64,000 nucleotides of DNA from Elusimicrobiota bacterium (GCA_009773155.1 WOVA01000014.1:1-64000), one strand, 5' to 3'; shown: positions 7,743 through 15,493, counted from the stretch's first letter. Numbers and translations: made by a program. The notes: generated from the letters alone by a model not told the origin.

Positions 7743-8903
7743 TTGCTCAAAACGCTCCTGATCATAACCCTCCTGCCCGCCTGCGCCGCCGCGCAGGACA
7801 GGGTCTCCGTCGGCGTTTACCACGGCCGCCCGGTCACGCGGCTGACCCTCTCCCCCCACGCCTCCGGCCAGGTCACGGCCGAGCGCGCTCTGCTCAAGGG
7901 CAAGGTGACGCTGACCGCCGCCGGCGGCCTGGTGCGCTGCAAGGACCGCAAGGCGCTCGACGGCCGCAAGACCGTGAAGCTCTCAGCCTACGGCGGCGGA
8001 GTCTGGCTGTCCGGCCCGGGCCTGCCGCGGCGCCTTCACAAGGGCGACATAACGATAACCGCCCGAGGCGGACGGCTCCGGGTCACGGCGATGGTCCCCA
8101 TAGAGATCTACCTGCAGGGCGTGGTCTCCTACGAGGCCAAAGACCTGAGCCGCCCCGAAGCCTTCAAGGCCCAGGCGGTGGCGGCGCGCACCTACGCCCT
8201 GACCAAGGTGCAAAGCCATGTCCGCGAGGGGTTCAACATCTGCGACACCCCGCACTGCCAGTTCTACGCCGGCTTCGCCGAGGTCAACCCCGTCGCGGCC
8301 CGGGCCGTCATGCAGACCGCCGGCGAAATGATCACCTATAAAGGGAAACCGATCTCCGCTTTCTACCATTCGGCCTGCGGCGGTTTCACCGAGGGCGTCT
8401 CCGCCGTCTGGCCCTACGGGGACCTGCCCTACCTCAAGTCCGTGCAGGACGGTCCCGCCGCTCGCCCCTACTGCTCACCCTCGACCGGCTTCAGGTGGAA
8501 GAAAAAAATAACTTTCGCCGACCTGGAGCGCGCGCTGCGCCGGGACCGCTGGCTGAAAGACGGCGAGAAGATCTCCGGCGTCTCCGTGCGCGGCCACGGC
8601 AAGTCCGGCCGCCCGCTGAAACTGGCCGTGAGCGCCGGCGGCCGCGTCGTCGAGGTCCCCACCTCCGACTTCTACCACGCCGTCGGCAGGACGCTGGGCT
8701 GGACCGCCATGCCGGGCAACCTCTTCGAGCTTTATTCGGGCACGGACCATATAATCATGGAAGGAAAAGGCGCCGGCCACGGCGTCGGCATGTGCCAATG
8801 GGGCGCCGAAGGAATGGCGGCCAAAGGTTTCAAATACTGGGAGATCCTGGAACATTACTACACCGGGACCCGGATCGAGAAGATAAAGAAGGACAACAAA
8901 TGA
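7743..8903 (+). CDS. SpoIID/LytB-domain secreted protein (probable peptidoglycan lytic transglycosylase)
   Basis: A 386-residue protein starting with TTG and a signal peptide (MLKTLLIITLLPACAAAQ). The SpoIID core is clear: GVVSYEAKDLSRPEAFKAQA (Glu131 aligns with the SpoIID catalytic Glu), VAARTYAL, FYHSACGG and GHGVGMCQWGAEGMA near the C-terminus. SpoIID proteins cleave denuded glycan strands. In non-sporulating bacteria homologues act in cell-wall remodelling in the periplasm. The stop overlaps the uppP start as ATGA, so the two genes are probably coupled, both concerned with the envelope. Confidence 0.87.
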   Translation: MLKTLLIITLLPACAAAQDRVSVGVYHGRPVTRLTLSPHASGQVTAERALLKGKVTLTAAGGLVRCKDRKALDGRKTVKLSAYGGGVWLSGPGLPRRLHKGDITITARGGRLRVTAMVPIEIYLQGVVSYEAKDLSRPEAFKAQAVAARTYALTKVQSHVREGFNICDTPHCQFYAGFAEVNPVAARAVMQTAGEMITYKGKPISAFYHSACGGFTEGVSAVWPYGDLPYLKSVQDGPAARPYCSPSTGFRWKKKITFADLERALRRDRWLKDGEKISGVSVRGHGKSGRPLKLAVSAGGRVVEVPTSDFYHAVGRTLGWTAMPGNLFELYSGTDHIIMEGKGAGHGVGMCQWGAEGMAAKGFKYWEILEHYYTGTRIEKIKKDNK

Positions 8904-9682
8904 ACGACATCATACAGGCTGTCATACTCGGCGCGGTGCAGGGACTGACCGAATTCCTGCCGGTCTCCAGTTCCGCCCATCTGGTCCTCTTCCCCCGCTT
9001 CCTCGGCTGGGAATACAAGGGCCTGGCCTACGACGTGATGCTGCACATGGGCACGCTGGGCGCGGTGCTCTCCGTCTTCTGGCGCGATTGGCTGAACCTC
9101 CTGAAAGACGGCTTCACGCGGCCCTCGGCGCCGGAAGGCCGCGGCCTGTGGCTGCTGGTCCTGGCCACCGTGCCGGCGGGGCTGGCCGGCATACTGCTGG
9201 AAGACATGGCCGAGAACGTCTTCCGCGGCGAGACCTGGATGGCCGTCAACCTGGCGCTGTTCGCCGGGATAATGTATTTCGCGGACAGGCGCGCCGTCGG
9301 AGGGAAGGGGCTGGGCGACCTTACCGTTAAGAGCGCCATTCTCATCGGCCTCTTCCAGGCGCTGGCCATCATGCCCGGCGCCTCGCGCTCCGGCGTCACC
9401 ATCACCGCCGCGCTGCTGCTGGGCTTCTCCCGCGCGGAATCGGCGCGGGTCTCGTTCCTGCTCTCCACCCCGATAATCCTCGGAGCGGGCCTGGTGCAGG
9501 GCTTCAAGATGGGCTTCGGGGTCATGGACCCCGCCACCATCGCGGGCTTCCTCGCCTCGTTCCTGACCGGCTGGGCGGCCATCTCCTTCCTGATGCGCTA
9601 CCTCAAAAAGAACACGCTCATGCCCTTCGTCGTCTACCGTGTCCTGCTGGCCGCGTTCATCTGTTTCTCCTTCCGGGGCTGA
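8900..9682 (+). CDS. uppP: Undecaprenyl-diphosphatase UppP/BacA
   Basis: A 260-residue polytopic membrane protein with both family signatures: GLTEFLPVSSSAHLVL near residues 15-30 and PGASRSGVTITAALLLG in the second half. It dephosphorylates undecaprenyl diphosphate to recycle the lipid carrier for peptidoglycan and O-antigen synthesis, and gives bacitracin resistance. The frame extends far upstream, but the ATG at 8900 gives the correct family N-terminus (MNDIIQAVILGAVQG) and overlaps the previous stop by four bases. Confidence 0.95.
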   Translation: MNDIIQAVILGAVQGLTEFLPVSSSAHLVLFPRFLGWEYKGLAYDVMLHMGTLGAVLSVFWRDWLNLLKDGFTRPSAPEGRGLWLLVLATVPAGLAGILLEDMAENVFRGETWMAVNLALFAGIMYFADRRAVGGKGLGDLTVKSAILIGLFQALAIMPGASRSGVTITAALLLGFSRAESARVSFLLSTPIILGAGLVQGFKMGFGVMDPATIAGFLASFLTGWAAISFLMRYLKKNTLMPFVVYRVLLAAFICFSFRG

Positions 9683-9692
9683 CCCGTCGTAA

Positions 9693-9701
9693 TGCTATAA
9701 T
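9693..9701 (+). promoter_or_regulatory. Extended -10 promoter TGCTATAAT, predicted leaderless start
   Basis: TGCTATAAT ends seven bases before the ATG of the permease gene, so transcription would begin at or next to the start codon. No ribosome binding site is present. Confidence 0.55.
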
Positions 9702-9708
9702 TAGACCG

Positions 9709-10785
9709 ATGACCGGGCAGACCGAGGACATAAAGAAAAAATTCTTCAGGCTGGACAAGGGCCTGGTCTTCGGCGTCTTCTTCTTCGGCCTGCTCCTCTT
9801 CCTGCTCTGGCAGCTGCTCAAGCTGATCCACCCTTTCATCGGCGCGCTGCTGGTCTCGGCCACGCTCACAGTGGTCTTCTTCCCCATGCACGCCTGGATA
9901 CGGCGCCACATCGTAGGCGACAGGACCGCGGCCGCCGCGCTATCCACGCTGACCGTCCTGCTCACCGTCATCGTCCCGCTGCTCCTCTTCGGCTGGCTGC
10001 TGTTCAAGGAATCGCGGGACCTCTACCCCAAGACGAAAACCTGGGTCGAGACGCTTTCCGTGGAGGAGATCGAGTCGCGCCTGCCCGAACGCGTGCGCGG
10101 CTTCATAGACGCCGACACCAAGACCACGGTGCTGCGCAACTTCGAGAACCTCCAGGAGCGCATCGCGAGCTCCGGCGGCAAGATCCTGCGCAATATCGTC
10201 GTCTTCCTGCTGGACCTCTTCGTGATGATCTTCACGCTGTTCTTCTTTTTCCGCGACGGCGCCCGGTTCATGCAGTGGCTCATAGACGTGATACCGATGG
10301 ACTACGATCACAAGCACCGGCTCGCCTCGCAGCTCTACGTCACCATCATCGCCGTCGTGCGCGGCATCATCTTCACGGCGATGGTGCAGGGCGTGGTCGC
10401 GACCATCGGCTTCTACATAGCCGGCACACCCGCGCCGGTCCTGGCCGGACTCCTGACCTTCCTGGCCGGCCTGATACCCATCGGCGGCACATCGCTGGTC
10501 TGGCTGCCGATGGGGCTTTACATGTATTTATTCCAGGACCCGGCCTGGGGCATCTTCGTGCTGCTCTGGGGAGCCCTGATAGTGGGGCTGATAGACAATT
10601 TCCTGCGGCCGATGCTGATCGGCCGCGAGACCAAACTGCCCTTCTTCCTGCTGTTCCTGGGGATCTTCGGCGGGATGCGCGTCTACGGCCCGATAGGCCT
10701 GTTCCTGGGCCCGATACTGGTGGCCTGCGTGGTCGCCTTCCTCCAGATCTACCGCCAGGAAGCCCGCACCTTCGTATCTAATTAA
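9709..10785 (+). CDS. AI-2E family transporter (PerM/YhhT type)
   Basis: A 358-residue membrane protein with hydrophobic segments at about residues 19-75, a soluble charged stretch at about 100-155, and a C-terminal set of membrane helices. The latter include VLAGLLTFLAGLIPIGGTSL, LLWGALIVGLIDNFLRP and GGMRVYGPIGLFLGP. The order and the PIG-G and DNFLRP motifs are typical of PF01594 proteins. The family includes AI-2 exporters, Na+/H+ antiporters and proteins of unknown role, so the substrate is left open. A TGCTATAAT box directly before the ATG suggests its own leaderless promoter. Confidence 0.87.
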   Translation: MTGQTEDIKKKFFRLDKGLVFGVFFFGLLLFLLWQLLKLIHPFIGALLVSATLTVVFFPMHAWIRRHIVGDRTAAAALSTLTVLLTVIVPLLLFGWLLFKESRDLYPKTKTWVETLSVEEIESRLPERVRGFIDADTKTTVLRNFENLQERIASSGGKILRNIVVFLLDLFVMIFTLFFFFRDGARFMQWLIDVIPMDYDHKHRLASQLYVTIIAVVRGIIFTAMVQGVVATIGFYIAGTPAPVLAGLLTFLAGLIPIGGTSLVWLPMGLYMYLFQDPAWGIFVLLWGALIVGLIDNFLRPMLIGRETKLPFFLLFLGIFGGMRVYGPIGLFLGPILVACVVAFLQIYRQEARTFVSN

Positions 10786-10840
10786 TTGGGGACACAATAC
10801 CTATTTCGCTCACGCGCGAAATAGGTATTGTGTCCCCAAT
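10785..10840. repeat. Dispersed palindromic repeat, copy 2
   Basis: 25-bp perfect arms (10785-10809 and 10816-10840; core GGGGACACAATACCTATTTC) around a 6-nt loop. The copy begins right at the stop codon of the permease gene and lies between convergent genes, where it could also act as a terminator-like hairpin. Confidence 0.93.
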
Positions 10841-10867
10841 TTCACCCAATGAGGGGGAAAGCGGGTC

Positions 10868-11623
10868 TTAAGGGCGGGAAATAGGTATTGTGTCCCGGGC
10901 TTCGGACCGGGCTTCGGACTCGGGACAGAGGTCGCGGATGGGGCAGGAGGGGCACTTGCCTTTGCGGTCATAGACGCCGGCCAGGATCTTCTCCCCCGTC
11001 TCTTTGACCAGCGCCAGCACGGCCGCGTTGCGCGAGCCGTCATAAGGCGCAGTGACCTTCTCCATACGCGCCAGGTAGAACTTGGACACCGCGCTCACCT
11101 TAAGCCCCAGCCCCTCGCGCGCGCCTATCGCGTAGAGCGCCAGCTGCAGGTCCTCTTCCAGCGGCCCGGGCGGCCGCTCGTCGAAACCCAGCTTATAGTC
11201 TATGATCTCGTGAGAGCCGTCGGCCAGCCGGTCTATCCGGTCCACCGTGCCGCGCAGCCGCCAGCCGTTGAATTCAAAGACGAAGACCTTCTCGAAATAG
11301 AGCGCCTTCTGCGGCCGCTCCTGCACTAAGGTCCACCAGCGCTCCATGATGTCGCGGCCCTTCTCGTAGAACTCCAGCACCTGCCCGGGCGTGGCGTAGC
11401 CCTTGGCCTGCCAGAACTCGTCGTAGTAGAGGATCAGGTCCGAGAGGTCCCCCCCGTTGGCGTGCCAGCGCGCCAGCGCGCGGTGCACGGTCTGGCCCAG
11501 CGACGACCACGGGCTGTGCGGCGCGTAGCGCCCCTGCACGTAGGTGTAGCGGTAAAGGTAAGGACAGTCCAGGTAAGCCCGCAGCTTGCTGTAGTTGAAC
11601 TCCGGCTGCTGCTCAGGAGGCAT
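10868..11623 (-). CDS. RecB/Cas4-like PD-(D/E)XK nuclease with Fe-S cysteines
   Basis: A 251-residue protein. NYSKLRAYLDCPYLYRYTYV at the N-terminus holds the first cysteine. GTVDRIDRL and HEIIDYKLGF give the D...(D/E)xK catalytic core, then a QLALYAIGA motif IV region. CPSCPIRDLC near the C-terminus supplies three more cysteines for a Cas4/AddB-type [4Fe-4S] cluster. It is a stand-alone nuclease domain; no cas or addA genes are nearby. It overlaps the end of rsmD by 11 bases, so the two are co-transcribed. The last residues (RDTIPISRP) are encoded by a half-copy of the dispersed repeat, and the native C-terminus may have been replaced. Confidence 0.82.
   Translation of the reverse strand: MPPEQQPEFNYSKLRAYLDCPYLYRYTYVQGRYAPHSPWSSLGQTVHRALARWHANGGDLSDLILYYDEFWQAKGYATPGQVLEFYEKGRDIMERWWTLVQERPQKALYFEKVFVFEFNGWRLRGTVDRIDRLADGSHEIIDYKLGFDERPPGPLEEDLQLALYAIGAREGLGLKVSAVSKFYLARMEKVTAPYDGSRNAAVLALVKETGEKILAGVYDRKGKCPSCPIRDLCPESEARSEARDTIPISRP
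10877..10896. repeat. Dispersed repeat half-copy inside a coding C-terminus
   Basis: GAAATAGGTATTGTGTCCC (one arm only) matches the right arm of copy 2, 37 bases away. It is read in frame as the end of the nuclease gene. Confidence 0.9.
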
Positions 11624-12200
11624 TTTTATCCTTGCGGACGAAGGACACCAGCGTGTCGCCGTACTTCACCTGCCGGTAGAGCTCGTAGCCGGGCGGCGCG
11701 GCCACCGGCTCCTTCTTGTGATGCTGCGCCACTATAAAGCCCCCCGGCGTCAGTATATTGCCGGCCGCCGCCAGCTCGAGCGTCTTGGAAGTGTAGTGCA
11801 GCGGCAGCCCCTCCTCGTCGCGGTAGGGCGGCCCCATGAAGACCAGGTCGAAGCCCTCGTGGCTGTGATACTTGAGCCACTCCAGCCCCGAGAGCACGTT
11901 GCCGCGCACCACCACGGCCTGCTCGGCGAAGCCCAGGTGCGCCACGTTGCGCTCTATCACCTTCACGCAGAACCGGTCCATCTCCACGAAGACGGCCTTC
12001 TGCGCGCCGCGCGAGAGCGCCTCCAGCCCCGAGGCGCCGGTCCCGGCGTAGAGGTCCAGGAACAGCGAGCCGGTGAGCCACGGCCGTATCATGTCGAAGA
12101 CCGACTGCCGTATCCGCGAGGAGATCGGCTTTACGCTTGTCTTGGTTTTGGGCACCGAGAAGAGCTGCTTCCCCTTCCTTGTACCGGCGATTATCTTCAT
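11613..12200 (-). CDS. rsmD: 16S rRNA (guanine966-N2)-methyltransferase RsmD
   Basis: A 195-residue Rossmann methyltransferase. It starts MKIIAGTRKGKQL, with PISSRIRQSVFDMI and the SAM-binding LDLYAGTGASGLEALSRGA typical of RsmD. RsmD methylates G966 of 16S rRNA during 30S assembly. The usual catalytic (D/N)PP(Y/F) motif reads GPPY here (VFMGPPYRDEE), a change in the residue that normally contacts the target amino group. The frame extends ten codons upstream, but the ATG at 12200 matches the family start. The gene overlaps the following nuclease gene by 11 bases. Confidence 0.87.
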   Translation of the reverse strand: MKIIAGTRKGKQLFSVPKTKTSVKPISSRIRQSVFDMIRPWLTGSLFLDLYAGTGASGLEALSRGAQKAVFVEMDRFCVKVIERNVAHLGFAEQAVVVRGNVLSGLEWLKYHSHEGFDLVFMGPPYRDEEGLPLHYTSKTLELAAAGNILTPGGFIVAQHHKKEPVAAPPGYELYRQVKYGDTLVSFVRKDKNAS

Positions 12201-12262
12201 CTTTAGAACCTTTTTAAACCTTCTATACACCTTTCGGCAACAAATTTTTAACGGCCCGGGCT

Positions 12263-12284
12263 TATAATCTATAATGTATTATAG
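12263..12284. promoter_or_regulatory. Symmetric divergent -10 region between rsmD and the REC-MBL gene
   Basis: Two overlapping TATAAT hexamers on the plus strand (12263-12268 and 12270-12275) and one on the minus strand lie in a perfect palindrome, CTATAATGTATTATAG (12269-12284). It sits between divergent genes, so both promoters may share this site. Confidence 0.45.
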
Positions 12285-12329
12285 AAAATACGGCACCACG
12301 GCGCGATAACTAAGGCTTCCTCTATTACT

Positions 12330-13658
12330 ATGGCTAACCCGGATATAATCATCATCGATGACGACCCCATGGTGGGCGAGCTCTCCCGCGACCTGCTCAC
12401 CGACGCGGGCTGGCAGGTAGAGTTGATCCAGGACTCGATGGAAGCCATCCCCGCCATCAAGGACCGCAGGCCCAGGCTCATCGTGACCGACATCATGATG
12501 CCAGGCATCAGCGGCATGGACATCTGCAAGGCCGTGAAGTCCGATCCCACCCTGAAAGCTATAAAGATAATAGTCGTCTCGGGCAAGTCTTACGAGGTGG
12601 AAAGGCAGCGCGCCTTCCAGTTCGGCGCCGACTTCTTCCTCCAGAAACCCTACGACGTCGACACCTTCTCCAAGACCGTCAAGGACATACTCGAAGCCAC
12701 CGGCGCGGTAGCCGCCCCCCTGGCCGCCGAGCCGCCCGGGCTGGAGATAGTGCAGGAGGCGGACTCCTTCGAGCAGGCCAGCGACCTCGACCCCGGCCAG
12801 GTCCGCGTCACCGTCTGGGGCGCGCGCGGCCTGCCGACGACGCTGCCCAACGCCGCCTCGAAGTACGGCCGCCAGACCTCCTGCGTCTCCGTCGAGACCA
12901 GGGAACACATCTTCATCTTCGACGCCGGCACCGGCATCATCCCGCTGGGCCGGGAGATAGTCGCAAAGAAAAAGTATTACAAGGATATCTGGGTCTTCCT
13001 CACACACTTCCACCTTGACCATATACTCGGCCTGGGCAACTTCGCGCCCATACACGACAAGCGGTTCGCCGTGCACATCGTGGGCGCCAACGACCCGGAG
13101 AGGAGCCTCAAGGAAATGGCCCAGTCGGCGCTCTACAGTTCGTTCGCCTTCACCACCCATCCCCCCACGGCCAAAGTGGACCTCTACGAGGTGCTCGAGG
13201 ACAATTACGAGCTGCTGCCCGGGGTGAAGGTGAGCACGATGTACTCAAACCACCCCACCAGCACGCTGGTCTACTCGCTGGAGATCCACGGCAGGAAGAT
13301 CGTCTTCGCGCCCGACAGCGAGGTCTGGGGCGACGCGACGGCTTTCCAGGACTACGACGAGAAGTTCGGCGCCTTCGCCAGGGGGGCCGACCTTTTCATC
13401 CACGACGCCAACTACAACGACAAGGACTACGAGGTCTACAAGAAGGAGGGCCACTCCAGCCTCTCCATAACCGTGGACTTCGCCATCTCCAAGGTCGAGG
13501 CCAAGGAACTGCTGCTCTTCCACCTCAACTCCGACTATACCGACGAGCAGCTCGACCAGATGCTGGCCGACGCCAACGCCGCGATAACCGCCAGGGGAGT
13601 ACAGATGCCCTGCCACCTGCCCCGGGAAGGCAGGCAGTTCCTGATGAAAGGACAGTAA
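12330..13658 (+). CDS. Response-regulator receiver fused to a metallo-beta-lactamase-fold hydrolase
   Basis: A 442-residue two-domain protein. Residues 1-122 form a CheY-like receiver with the acidic pocket (IIDDDP), phosphoacceptor Asp54 (VTDIMMPG), a Ser in VVSG and Lys106 (LQKPYDVD). After a linker (about 123-155), residues 156-442 form an MBL-fold domain with THFHLDH (225-231), SNHPTSTL, APDSE and HDANYND as metal ligands. It resembles the PDE-like or RNase Z-like branch of MBL enzymes. The receiver probably gates the hydrolase, but no histidine kinase is adjacent and the substrate is unknown. No ribosome site is evident. Confidence 0.85.
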   Translation: MANPDIIIIDDDPMVGELSRDLLTDAGWQVELIQDSMEAIPAIKDRRPRLIVTDIMMPGISGMDICKAVKSDPTLKAIKIIVVSGKSYEVERQRAFQFGADFFLQKPYDVDTFSKTVKDILEATGAVAAPLAAEPPGLEIVQEADSFEQASDLDPGQVRVTVWGARGLPTTLPNAASKYGRQTSCVSVETREHIFIFDAGTGIIPLGREIVAKKKYYKDIWVFLTHFHLDHILGLGNFAPIHDKRFAVHIVGANDPERSLKEMAQSALYSSFAFTTHPPTAKVDLYEVLEDNYELLPGVKVSTMYSNHPTSTLVYSLEIHGRKIVFAPDSEVWGDATAFQDYDEKFGAFARGADLFIHDANYNDKDYEVYKKEGHSSLSITVDFAISKVEAKELLLFHLNSDYTDEQLDQMLADANAAITARGVQMPCHLPREGRQFLMKGQ

Positions 13659-13672
13659 CGGCCTCCCCCCTC

Positions 13673-13714
13673 AAATGAAAGAGCCCCGGGCGCGAACCCG
13701 GGGCTCTTTCATTT
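13673..13714. terminator. Bidirectional Rho-independent terminator
   Basis: An 18-bp perfect stem (13673-13690 and 13697-13714; AAATGAAAGAGCCCCGGG and complement) with a 6-nt loop is flanked by A and T tracts in both directions. It lies between the convergent REC-MBL and DUF3467 genes and can stop transcription both ways. Confidence 0.88.
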
Positions 13715-13728
13715 AAGGCGGGGCGGAC

Positions 13729-14031
13729 TCAGCTGTGGCCCTGGGTGGTGGACACCGCCCTGTCGGAGATCGGGCCGAAGCGCTCTTCGTAGCGTTTGAT
13801 GTTCTCGGTCAGCGCCATCAGGAACCGCTTGGTGTGGACGGGGCTGGAAACTATGCGGGCCCGCAGCTTGGCCTTGGGCTGGTTGGGCTGCAGGAAGAGG
13901 AAATCGAATATGAACTCCGTCTCGCTGTGCGTCACGCCGGCCAGGTTGGCGTATATCCCCTGCGCCGTCGTGTCATCCATCTCCACCTGCAGCTGTATCG
14001 GCTGAGCGCCGGTCTCTTTCTTCTCGGACAT
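13729..14031 (-). CDS. DUF3467 family protein
   Basis: A 100-residue protein beginning MSEKKETGAQPIQLQVEMDD. It has the DUF3467 pattern YANLAGVTHSETEFIFDFLF and RIVSSPVHTKRFLMALTENI near the C-terminus. The family is widespread and small, with no established function. A strong AAGGAGG about seven bases upstream fixes the start at 14031 rather than the in-frame codon six residues earlier. It is divergent from the secreted protein gene, with overlapping TATAAT boxes at 14064-14071. Confidence 0.85.
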   Translation of the reverse strand: MSEKKETGAQPIQLQVEMDDTTAQGIYANLAGVTHSETEFIFDFLFLQPNQPKAKLRARIVSSPVHTKRFLMALTENIKRYEERFGPISDRAVSTTQGHS

Positions 14032-14063
14032 TGAAAACCTCCTTACCACTCTTTGCCATATGA

Positions 14064-14071
14064 ATTATAAT
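14064..14071. promoter_or_regulatory. Overlapping divergent -10 boxes
   Basis: GAATTATAATATA gives TATAAT on the plus strand (14066-14071) and on the minus strand (14064-14069). It serves the secreted-protein gene on one side and the DUF3467 gene on the other. Confidence 0.45.
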
Positions 14072-14075
14072 ATAT

Positions 14076-14130
14076 CGGGGACAGTATATCTATTTCCGCC
14101 CGGGAGACAGAAATAGATATACTGTCCCCG
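14076..14130. repeat. Dispersed palindromic repeat, sequence variant (copy 4)
   Basis: 21-bp perfect arms (14076-14096 and 14110-14130) carry GGGGACAGTATATCTATTTC, the same frame as the main repeat but with the central bases changed in both arms. It lies between the -10 box and the ribosome site of the next gene, so it would be transcribed as a 5' leader hairpin. Confidence 0.88.
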
Positions 14131-14144
14131 GAATAGGAGAAAGA

Positions 14145-15140
14145 ATGAAAACACCGTTCATATTCATAAGCCTGGCGCTGGTCTGCCCGGCGGCCGCGCA
14201 GGAAGCCAACCGCGGCTTCGAGGAGATCTCCGGCGAGACCGCCGTGGTCAGGGTGACCTATCCCCGCCAGCTCAAGCGGGACAAGGACTGGACCGACGGC
14301 CCGCCGTCCATGTCCTACGTCAACATCTATGACGGCCGCGGCCGGCTGGTTGAGGAAGCCCAGTATTCCGGCAAGCAGCTCTCGCTCAAGAAAGTCACCA
14401 CCTGGCTGGACGCGCCCGAGGCCGCCGCCTTCTGCTCCGCCGTAAAGACCGGCCGCGCCCCCGAAACCTCCTTCGCCGAGACCGACGGCAGCGCGCTGGC
14501 CCGTTTCTGCAAGGACAGCGCCAAAAAGAAGTTCACGGCCCGGTTCGAGCACGACGGCACCTCCCCCTCCCGGCCGCTCTCGGACCGCCTGATCCGCCGG
14601 ATATTCACCTTCCCCGACAAGAAAAACCGCCCGGCCGAGGAGTGGGTCTTCGACATGACCGGCGCCTTCGACTCGCGCGCCGAGCGCAAGTACGACAAGG
14701 ACGGCAGCCTGACCGGGGAGACCGTCTACAACTTCGACGACCTGCCGGTCTCCAGGACCGTCCACACCCGCGACAAGGCCGCGGAGACCAGGACCGCTTC
14801 CGTATTCAACGACAGGGACCAGATGGTCTCACGCACCGTGAAGGCCTACCGCGAGACGGGCAAGCTCCGCAAGGTCACCGAGACTACCTTCGACGACGGC
14901 GAACAGGAACGCTGGCGCAACGAGACCTCCTACGACCAGAAGGGCTACAGGGCCGCGGAGGCGCGCTATACCGGCGGCGCCCAGAACCCCGACTATGAGT
15001 ATGAATACGAAGTGAAGGCCGACAAGCGCGGCAACTGGGTCAGAGAGAGCCGCAACAAGTTCGTCAACTTCAGGGGAAAGCGCCTGCCCGCCCCCGGCGA
15101 GGCCCCGGTAGTCATGGTCAGGGAGATCACCTACCGCTGA
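14145..15140 (+). CDS. Secreted protein of unknown function
   Basis: A 331-residue protein with a signal peptide (MKTPFIFISLALVCPAAAQ). The mature part is charged and mostly beta-strand-like. Repeated segments follow a pattern such as YDGRGRLVEEAQYSGK, YDKDGSLTGETVYNFDD and YDQKGYRAAEARYTGG, reminiscent of the short YD or MORN-like strands in RHS and YwqK-type proteins but without a clear family match. It is probably periplasmic or surface-exposed. AGGAGA lies six bases before the ATG. A repeat hairpin is in the leader and a strong terminator follows, so it is transcribed alone. Confidence 0.7.
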   Translation: MKTPFIFISLALVCPAAAQEANRGFEEISGETAVVRVTYPRQLKRDKDWTDGPPSMSYVNIYDGRGRLVEEAQYSGKQLSLKKVTTWLDAPEAAAFCSAVKTGRAPETSFAETDGSALARFCKDSAKKKFTARFEHDGTSPSRPLSDRLIRRIFTFPDKKNRPAEEWVFDMTGAFDSRAERKYDKDGSLTGETVYNFDDLPVSRTVHTRDKAAETRTASVFNDRDQMVSRTVKAYRETGKLRKVTETTFDDGEQERWRNETSYDQKGYRAAEARYTGGAQNPDYEYEYEVKADKRGNWVRESRNKFVNFRGKRLPAPGEAPVVMVREITYR

Positions 15141-15170
15141 CCGCCTCCCGGCGGCGTCCCCCAAAAAAAG

Positions 15171-15203
15171 AACCGGCCCCGCCAGAAGCGGGGCCGGTTT
15201 TTT
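15171..15203 (+). terminator. Rho-independent terminator
   Basis: A 12-bp perfect GC-rich stem (AACCGGCCCCGC at 15171-15182 and its complement at 15188-15199) has a CAGAA loop and a run of T. It follows the secreted protein gene. An upstream A-run could let it serve the convergent cold-shock gene too. Confidence 0.88.
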
Positions 15204-15222
15204 CACGTCTAGAGAAGTAAGC

Positions 15223-15423
15223 TCAGAGCTTATTGACCTTTACGGCCTTGGGCCCCTTGTCGCTGTTCTCGGTCTCGAACTCCACATCCTGGTTCTCGGC
15301 CAGGGTCTTGAACCCGTCGCCCTGGATGGAGGAGTGATGGACAAACAGATCTTTGGACCCGTCCTCGGGTATGATGAAACCGAAACCTTTCTTGTCGTTA
15401 AACCACTTCACTTTACCTTTCAT
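15223..15423 (-). CDS. csp: Cold-shock domain protein (CspA family)
   Basis: A 66-residue single cold-shock domain. It shows RNP1 KGFGFI (residues 12-17) and RNP2 DLFVHHS (25-31), and starts [14 protein letters not shown], all typical of Csp RNA chaperones that melt mRNA secondary structure in the cytoplasm. A TATAAT box at 15488-15493 leaves a leader of about 60 bases with a small GGCCC-stem hairpin (15466-15481), as is common for csp genes whose leaders respond to temperature. Cold induction is an inference. Confidence 0.94.
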   Translation of the reverse strand: MKGKVKWFNDKKGFGFIIPEDGSKDLFVHHSSIQGDGFKTLAENQDVEFETENSDKGPKAVKVNKL

Positions 15424-15487
15424 TTGTTACTTACCTCTCTTTTATCGCTATACGTCCTTGTTTTCGGCCCCGCGAAGGGCCTGACAC

Positions 15488-15493
15488 ATTATA
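15488..15493 (-). promoter_or_regulatory. -10 box of csp promoter
   Basis: The minus strand reads TATATATAATGTGTC 65-70 bases upstream of the csp start, leaving a structured leader. Confidence 0.45.

Noticed and set aside
8495..8899. Upstream extension of uppP
   Set aside because: It runs in a second frame through the SpoIID gene. The ATG at 8900 gives the family start and an ATGA overlap.
10868..11623. Cas4 of a CRISPR system
   Set aside because: No repeats or cas genes nearby. Only the nuclease fold and cysteines are shared, and the gene is coupled to rsmD.
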